Assembly (NCBI GenBank): GCA_937895785.1 | Contig: CALBKW010000069.1 | Coordinates: 1 to 8,940 of the forward strand | Length of the DNA stretch: 8,940 nt | Origin: an uncultured Candidatus Melainabacteria bacterium | GTDB taxonomy: Bacteria; Cyanobacteriota; Vampirovibrionia; Gastranaerophilales; Gastranaerophilaceae | Direction of reading: 5' to 3' | In this document: in pieces, positions 6,491 to 8,940 of the stretch | Layout of the letters: each line of letters starts with the position of its first letter | Numbering within the stretch: position 1 is the first letter of the stretch | Notes under the pieces: generated by a model | The model's database searches: none | Seen by the model: only the letters and a program-made list of their open reading frames with translations | Told to the model about the DNA's origin: nothing | Made by a program: the position numbers and the translations under genes

Positions 6491-7744
6491 TTAGTTTTGA
6501 GTGTTTTGTTCTTCTTTTTTTATCATATCTTGTAGCATATTTTTTGCTACCTCAAGCTGTGCATCATGATTTTTCTTCAAATCTTGTTGAGTAAGCGCAA
6601 TTTGAACATCTGGTGTAATACCTTTTTTGTTGATATCATTTCCGTTAGGAGTTAGATATTTTGCAATGGTTAGGTTCATACCTGTTTCGTTAGGTAATGT
6701 AAGCACTTCTTGAACCATACCTTTACCGTATGTTGTTGTACCTACTAGTTTTGCCTTGTGATAATCTTTTAAAGCTCCAGACAAGATTTCACTTGCACTC
6801 GCACTAGATTTGTCGATTAAAACTACCATTGGCTTATCAACATTGTAATCAACATTTTGGGCAGGCATATTGCGTTTGTAACCGTTTCTGCCAACAATAC
6901 TTACAATATTTCCTTGAGGAATGAATAAGTTAGCTATGAACACAGCATTTGGAAGTAAACCACCCGGGTTGCCTCTTAAATCAAGGATTAACCCTTTTGT
7001 TTTATCCGTTTTTTCTAATGCATCTAAAAATTCATTTGTTGTTGATAAACCTATAAAACTTAAAATTTGAATGTATCCAATATTTTTGTCTACAGAACTT
7101 TTAACGGTTTTAATCTTAATTTCTTTACGTTTTATATTTTTTGTTAATTTTTTGTTATCCCTAAGTATTGTAACTTCAACAACGCTATTTTCAGGACCTC
7201 TAACAAGTCCAGCAACGTCAGAAATTGACATTCCGCTAACTTCTTTTTTGTTTACTGCAAAAATAACATCATAAGCTTTGATACCTGCATTGCTTGCTGG
7301 AGTACCTTCGATTACATTGAAAACTGTAATTTTTCCTGAATTAGAGAAGATATTAACCCCAATACCTGTAATTTTAGAGTCAATTGAGGTGTTAAGCTCC
7401 GCAAATTCAGTTTTAGACATAAATTTTGAGTATGGGTCATTAAGGCTTTCAAGCATTGTGTTGATTGCTACGTAAGCATCTTCGTCAGTTTTGATTTTGC
7501 CTTGATAATGCGCTTTCCAACGATACCAATCTTGTTCGTTCATATCAGTATCGTAATAATTATTTTTTATAACTTTCCAAGCTTTGTTAAAAAGTTTTTG
7601 GGAGTCAATGTATTCAGTGTTGACGTTAGTCTGCAAACCAACAGGGCTTGAAGCTAATTTTAAATACATATTGCGAAGCAAGTTGTTAAAAACTAACAAC
7701 GCTACAACCAAAATTATGAAAATGATGAAGTGTTTTTTGTTCAT
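6491..7744 (-). CDS. S41-family C-terminal processing peptidase (CtpA/CtpB-like), membrane-anchored
   Basis: A serine protease of MEROPS family S41, which cleaves C-terminal tails of exported proteins in the cell envelope. Starting at ATG 7744 gives 417 residues. Basic residues (MNKKH) are followed by a single hydrophobic segment (about 6-20), so it is probably a signal anchor with the enzyme outside the membrane. A PDZ domain covers about 125-197 (ITGIGVNIF, TPASNAGIKAYDVI, VRGP). The protease core contains GLILDLRGNPGG (251-262) and the catalytic SASASE stretch. By spacing to the GKG motif, the Ser-Lys-Gln set is S316, K341 and Q345, at the +25 and +29 separation known in CtpB-type enzymes. 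ITPDV near 376-380 is also typical. ATG 7759 and TTG 7762 are possible earlier starts; none of the three has a clear ribosome binding site. A weak -35/-10 pair (TTAAAA-17-TACATT on the - strand, 7785-7813) lies upstream. A functional link to flagella is not shown by the sequence. Confidence 0.95.
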   Translation of the reverse strand: MNKKHFIIFIILVVALLVFNNLLRNMYLKLASSPVGLQTNVNTEYIDSQKLFNKAWKVIKNNYYDTDMNEQDWYRWKAHYQGKIKTDEDAYVAINTMLESLNDPYSKFMSKTEFAELNTSIDSKITGIGVNIFSNSGKITVFNVIEGTPASNAGIKAYDVIFAVNKKEVSGMSISDVAGLVRGPENSVVEVTILRDNKKLTKNIKRKEIKIKTVKSSVDKNIGYIQILSFIGLSTTNEFLDALEKTDKTKGLILDLRGNPGGLLPNAVFIANLFIPQGNIVSIVGRNGYKRNMPAQNVDYNVDKPMVVLIDKSSASASEILSGALKDYHKAKLVGTTTYGKGMVQEVLTLPNETGMNLTIAKYLTPNGNDINKKGITPDVQIALTQQDLKKNHDAQLEVAKNMLQDMIKKEEQNTQN

Positions 7745-7821
7745 AGCATAATTTAACATCAATGGATAAATTTAATCAATAGGTAATGTAGTGTTGTTGA
7801 TAATGAGTTTTAATTTGATAA

Positions 7822-7848
7822 GATCCCGTAATAAATACGGGATGACAT
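7822..7848 (-). repeat. Palindromic repeat element, unit 1
   Basis: An 8-bp perfect inverted repeat (atcccgta 7823-7830 and tacgggat 7836-7843) with the loop ataaa, followed by tgacat. Unit 2 read on the opposite strand has the same architecture: a GAYCC start, an AATAAAT centre and a GGRTGACAT end. The strand is assigned arbitrarily, only to show that the two units are inverted relative to each other. It looks like a dispersed REP/MITE-like palindrome rather than part of a gene. Confidence 0.7.
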
Positions 7849-7856
7849 TAGATTTC

Positions 7857-7889
7857 ATGTCACCCTGAATTTATTTCAGGGTCGCAATG
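7857..7889 (+). repeat. Palindromic repeat element, unit 2 (inverted relative to unit 1)
   Basis: An 8-bp perfect stem (accctgaa 7862-7869 and ttcagggt 7875-7882) with the loop tttat. Together with atgtca (7857-7862) it mirrors unit 1. The atgtca also pairs with tgacat of unit 1 (7843-7848) across an 8-base loop, so the 68-base region can form three adjacent or alternative hairpins. In RNA it could terminate or stabilise transcripts between the divergent ctp-like and prepilin genes, but neither hairpin has a proper T tract. Confidence 0.7.
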
Positions 7890-7949
7890 TTCTTCCAATG
7901 AAGTTTTGATATATTTGTCAATTTTTGTTTAGAAACTTTTTGATTTATC

Positions 7950-7978
7950 TTGAGATGTTGTTATAGGTGAGTTATAAT
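7950..7978 (+). promoter_or_regulatory. Strong sigma70-type promoter for the prepilin-like gene
   Basis: TTGAGA (7950-7955) and a perfect TATAAT (7973-7978) are spaced by 17 bases, so eleven of twelve positions match the consensus. Transcription should begin near 7985, leaving a leader of about 20 bases that contains the AAGGAG ribosome binding site. Confidence 0.8.
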
Positions 7979-7993
7979 AGACTTATAGTAAAA

Positions 7994-7999
7994 AAGGAG
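7994..7999 (+). promoter_or_regulatory. Ribosome binding site of the prepilin-like gene
   Basis: AAGGAG is seven bases before the ATG at 8007. It fixes that start over the in-frame ATG at 8013, which would sit 13 bases away. It is the best Shine-Dalgarno sequence in the window. Confidence 0.8.
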
Positions 8000-8006
8000 T
8001 TAATCT

Positions 8007-8753
8007 ATGAAGATGAGAAAGAATAAAGCATTTACGTTAGCTGAAACCTTAGTTGTAATGGGTATCATTGGTGTAGTTGCAGCGTTGACTATCCCAAACT
8101 TGAGCGCATCAACAGGTAATAAGGAAAATGTGGCAAGAGTACAAAAGGCATATTCAACAATAAATGAGGCTTTTGAAAGAACACAAGCCGAATACGGAAA
8201 CCTTAAACGTTGGCGTTGGGCAGATGGTTGGAATGGTAACGATGATACTGACTTTTTTGCAAATAGGTTGTTAGAATCGTTGAAGATAACAAAAAACTGT
8301 GGAAGAACTGCGAACTTAGGATGCTTCAGTAGTTCTGTAAAATATTTAAATGGTGACGGAGCACCTGGGGATTCTACTACTGATATGTATAAAACAATTT
8401 TGGCAGATGGTTCTAGTTTAGGAATCATGGTTGCATCTGGTGTTATTTCTTTTTATGTAGATATTGATGGTCCTAAAAAAGGTCCGGCTACTTTCGGCAA
8501 AGATATTTTTGATTTTTATATTTCAAATGGCGGTATTAGCGGTGAAAAATATAAACTTCTTTCCGATTCTTCAAATCTTATGGAGAATACCTCTGTGTCT
8601 TCATCTGCGTGGACATCAGCATTCAAGTATGGTTCGGGGCTTGCCACTTGGATTTTGCAAACCGGTAATATGGATTACTTAAAAGCTACAAATGGGGTCT
8701 GCCAAAAGGGTGGTAAGACTTTAACACTTAGCGGAAACACTACTTGTAGATAA
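8007..8753 (+). CDS. Type IV pilin-like / type II secretion pseudopilin-like protein with prepilin N-terminus
   Basis: A 248-residue protein with a class III prepilin leader: a short basic stretch (MKMRKNKA), then FTLAETLVVMGIIGVVAALTIP, a hydrophobic helix with the required Glu at +5 after the predicted cut (A8/F9). A prepilin peptidase would cut and methylate it, and it would then sit in the inner membrane or join a pilus or secretion pseudopilus. After the helix comes a pilin-like amphipathic part (ENVARVQKAYSTINEAFERT, 40-59). A soluble domain follows, with an ILADGSS strand, VDIDGPKKGPATFGKDIFDF (151-170) resembling the Asp-rich region of major pseudopilins, and a TGNMDYLK segment. Four cysteines (98, 106, 232, 247) could form two disulfides. 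The exact partner system cannot be told, since no gspE/F or pilB/C genes are nearby. It has its own promoter and terminator, so it is monocistronic. Proteins of this kind occur as many paralogues in Gastranaerophilales-like genomes (from memory). Confidence 0.88.
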   Translation: MKMRKNKAFTLAETLVVMGIIGVVAALTIPNLSASTGNKENVARVQKAYSTINEAFERTQAEYGNLKRWRWADGWNGNDDTDFFANRLLESLKITKNCGRTANLGCFSSSVKYLNGDGAPGDSTTDMYKTILADGSSLGIMVASGVISFYVDIDGPKKGPATFGKDIFDFYISNGGISGEKYKLLSDSSNLMENTSVSSSAWTSAFKYGSGLATWILQTGNMDYLKATNGVCQKGGKTLTLSGNTTCR

Positions 8754-8759
8754 GGATTT

Positions 8760-8806
8760 AACACAAACAAAGCGCCAAGGTAATACATTGGCGCTTTGTT
8801 TGTGTT
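8760..8806. terminator. Bidirectional intrinsic terminator with a perfect 19-bp stem
   Basis: The arms 8760-8778 and 8788-8806 are fully complementary (aacacaaacaaagcgccaa and its reverse complement), with a 9-base loop (ggtaataca). The hairpin begins six bases after the prepilin-like stop and is followed by a T-rich run on the + strand. The left flank is A-rich, so it also reads as a T-rich tail for the leftward gene that ends at 8828. Its place between two convergent stop codons fits a shared terminator. Confidence 0.85.
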
Positions 8807-8827
8807 TTAATGTTTTGTTTATCCTCT

Positions 8828-8940
8828 TTACAGCCTTTCGAATCCTGGGGAAGTTTGAGGTAAGTTTTGATAACCCTTGTTTGCGTAGACAGTTTTTCTG
8901 ATGTATCTATCGGTATAGCCACCTTTTTTGAATAATTGTT
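8828..8940 (-). CDS. C-terminal fragment of an unrecognised protein, cut by window edge
   Basis: On the - strand, a frame open from the window edge runs 36 residues (QLFKKGGYTDRYIRKTVYAN followed by KGYQNLPQTSPGFERL) to a TAA stop (8828-8830 on +). Its stop lies 21 bases from the terminator hairpin, as expected for a convergent gene. The composition is balanced, basic and rich in Gly and Tyr, unlike random AT-rich sequence. I do not recognise the family, and the start and most of the gene are outside the window. Another - strand frame is also open here, but it would read through the hairpin, so it is less likely. Confidence 0.5.
   Translation of the reverse strand, partial: QLFKKGGYTDRYIRKTVYANKGYQNLPQTSPGFERL

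Noticed and set aside
6491..7744. The S41 peptidase as part of the flagellar system
   Set aside because: It is on the opposite strand, S41 peptidases are general envelope enzymes, and nothing in the sequence ties it to flagella beyond adjacency.
7785..7813. Minus-strand promoter TTAAAA-17-TACATT upstream of the S41 peptidase gene
   Set aside because: Only four of six matches in each hexamer in AT-rich DNA. The position is right, but the signal is no better than chance, so it is mentioned only in the gene entry.
7822..7889. CRISPR array or riboswitch
   Set aside because: There are only two units, inverted and diverged, with an 8-base gap and no repeated spacer pattern. No known riboswitch core is visible.
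8810..8865. Short + strand ORF starting at ATG 8810
   Set aside because: It is 17 codons long, has no ribosome binding site and lies just behind the terminator.

Overview
This is an AT-rich bacterial window. Positions 1-6489 hold a canonical flagellar basal-body, motor-switch and export-ATPase cluster on the + strand. Positions 6491-8940 hold three unrelated loci: an S41 C-terminal processing peptidase (-), a prepilin-like protein (+), and the 3' end of an unrecognised gene (-). All flagellar calls rest on family motifs read directly from the translations. The host is most likely a non-photosynthetic relative of Cyanobacteria (Candidatus Gastranaerophilales / Melainabacteria, class Vampirovibrionia). 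The reasons are the low GC, Shine-Dalgarno-led genes, and a pseudopilin with the KAFTLAE start and TGNMDYLK-type C-terminal region that I associate with that group. This lineage call is inference; other AT-rich flagellated phyla are possible.

Region 1 (1-1395) holds the 3' part of flgB, then flgC and fliE, which are the proximal rod proteins and the MS-ring/rod junction protein. They are closely spaced and probably co-transcribed from a promoter outside the window. A GC-rich 16-bp hairpin follows (1417-1452), and then a good sigma70-type promoter (TTGAAA-17-TATTAT, 1484-1512).

Region 2 (1551-6489) holds fliF, fliG, fliH and fliI: MS ring, rotor switch, export-ATPase regulator/stator and export ATPase. 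They are tightly packed; fliG/fliH and fliH/fliI overlap. The order flgB-flgC-fliE-fliF-fliG-fliH-fliI matches the start of many fla/che operons. However, fliJ, the usual next gene, is absent, because a convergent gene begins (by its stop codon) one base after fliI.

Region 3 (6491-8940) opens with the membrane-anchored, PDZ-containing S41 peptidase, which converges on fliI with no room for a terminator. Next is a 262-base intergenic region with two related palindromic elements in inverted orientation (7822-7889) and a strong promoter (TTGAGA-17-TATAAT). That promoter drives a monocistronic prepilin-like gene. This gene ends at a perfect 19-bp-stem hairpin (8760-8806), which probably also serves the convergent partial gene at the window edge.

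I see no defence system, mobile element with a transposase, CRISPR array, tRNA or rRNA. The unusual points are modest: an Asn in place of His in the FliG EHPQ motif, terminal extensions of FliG and FliH, the fliI/ctp junction, the paired palindromes, and Ala at -1 of the prepilin cleavage site.
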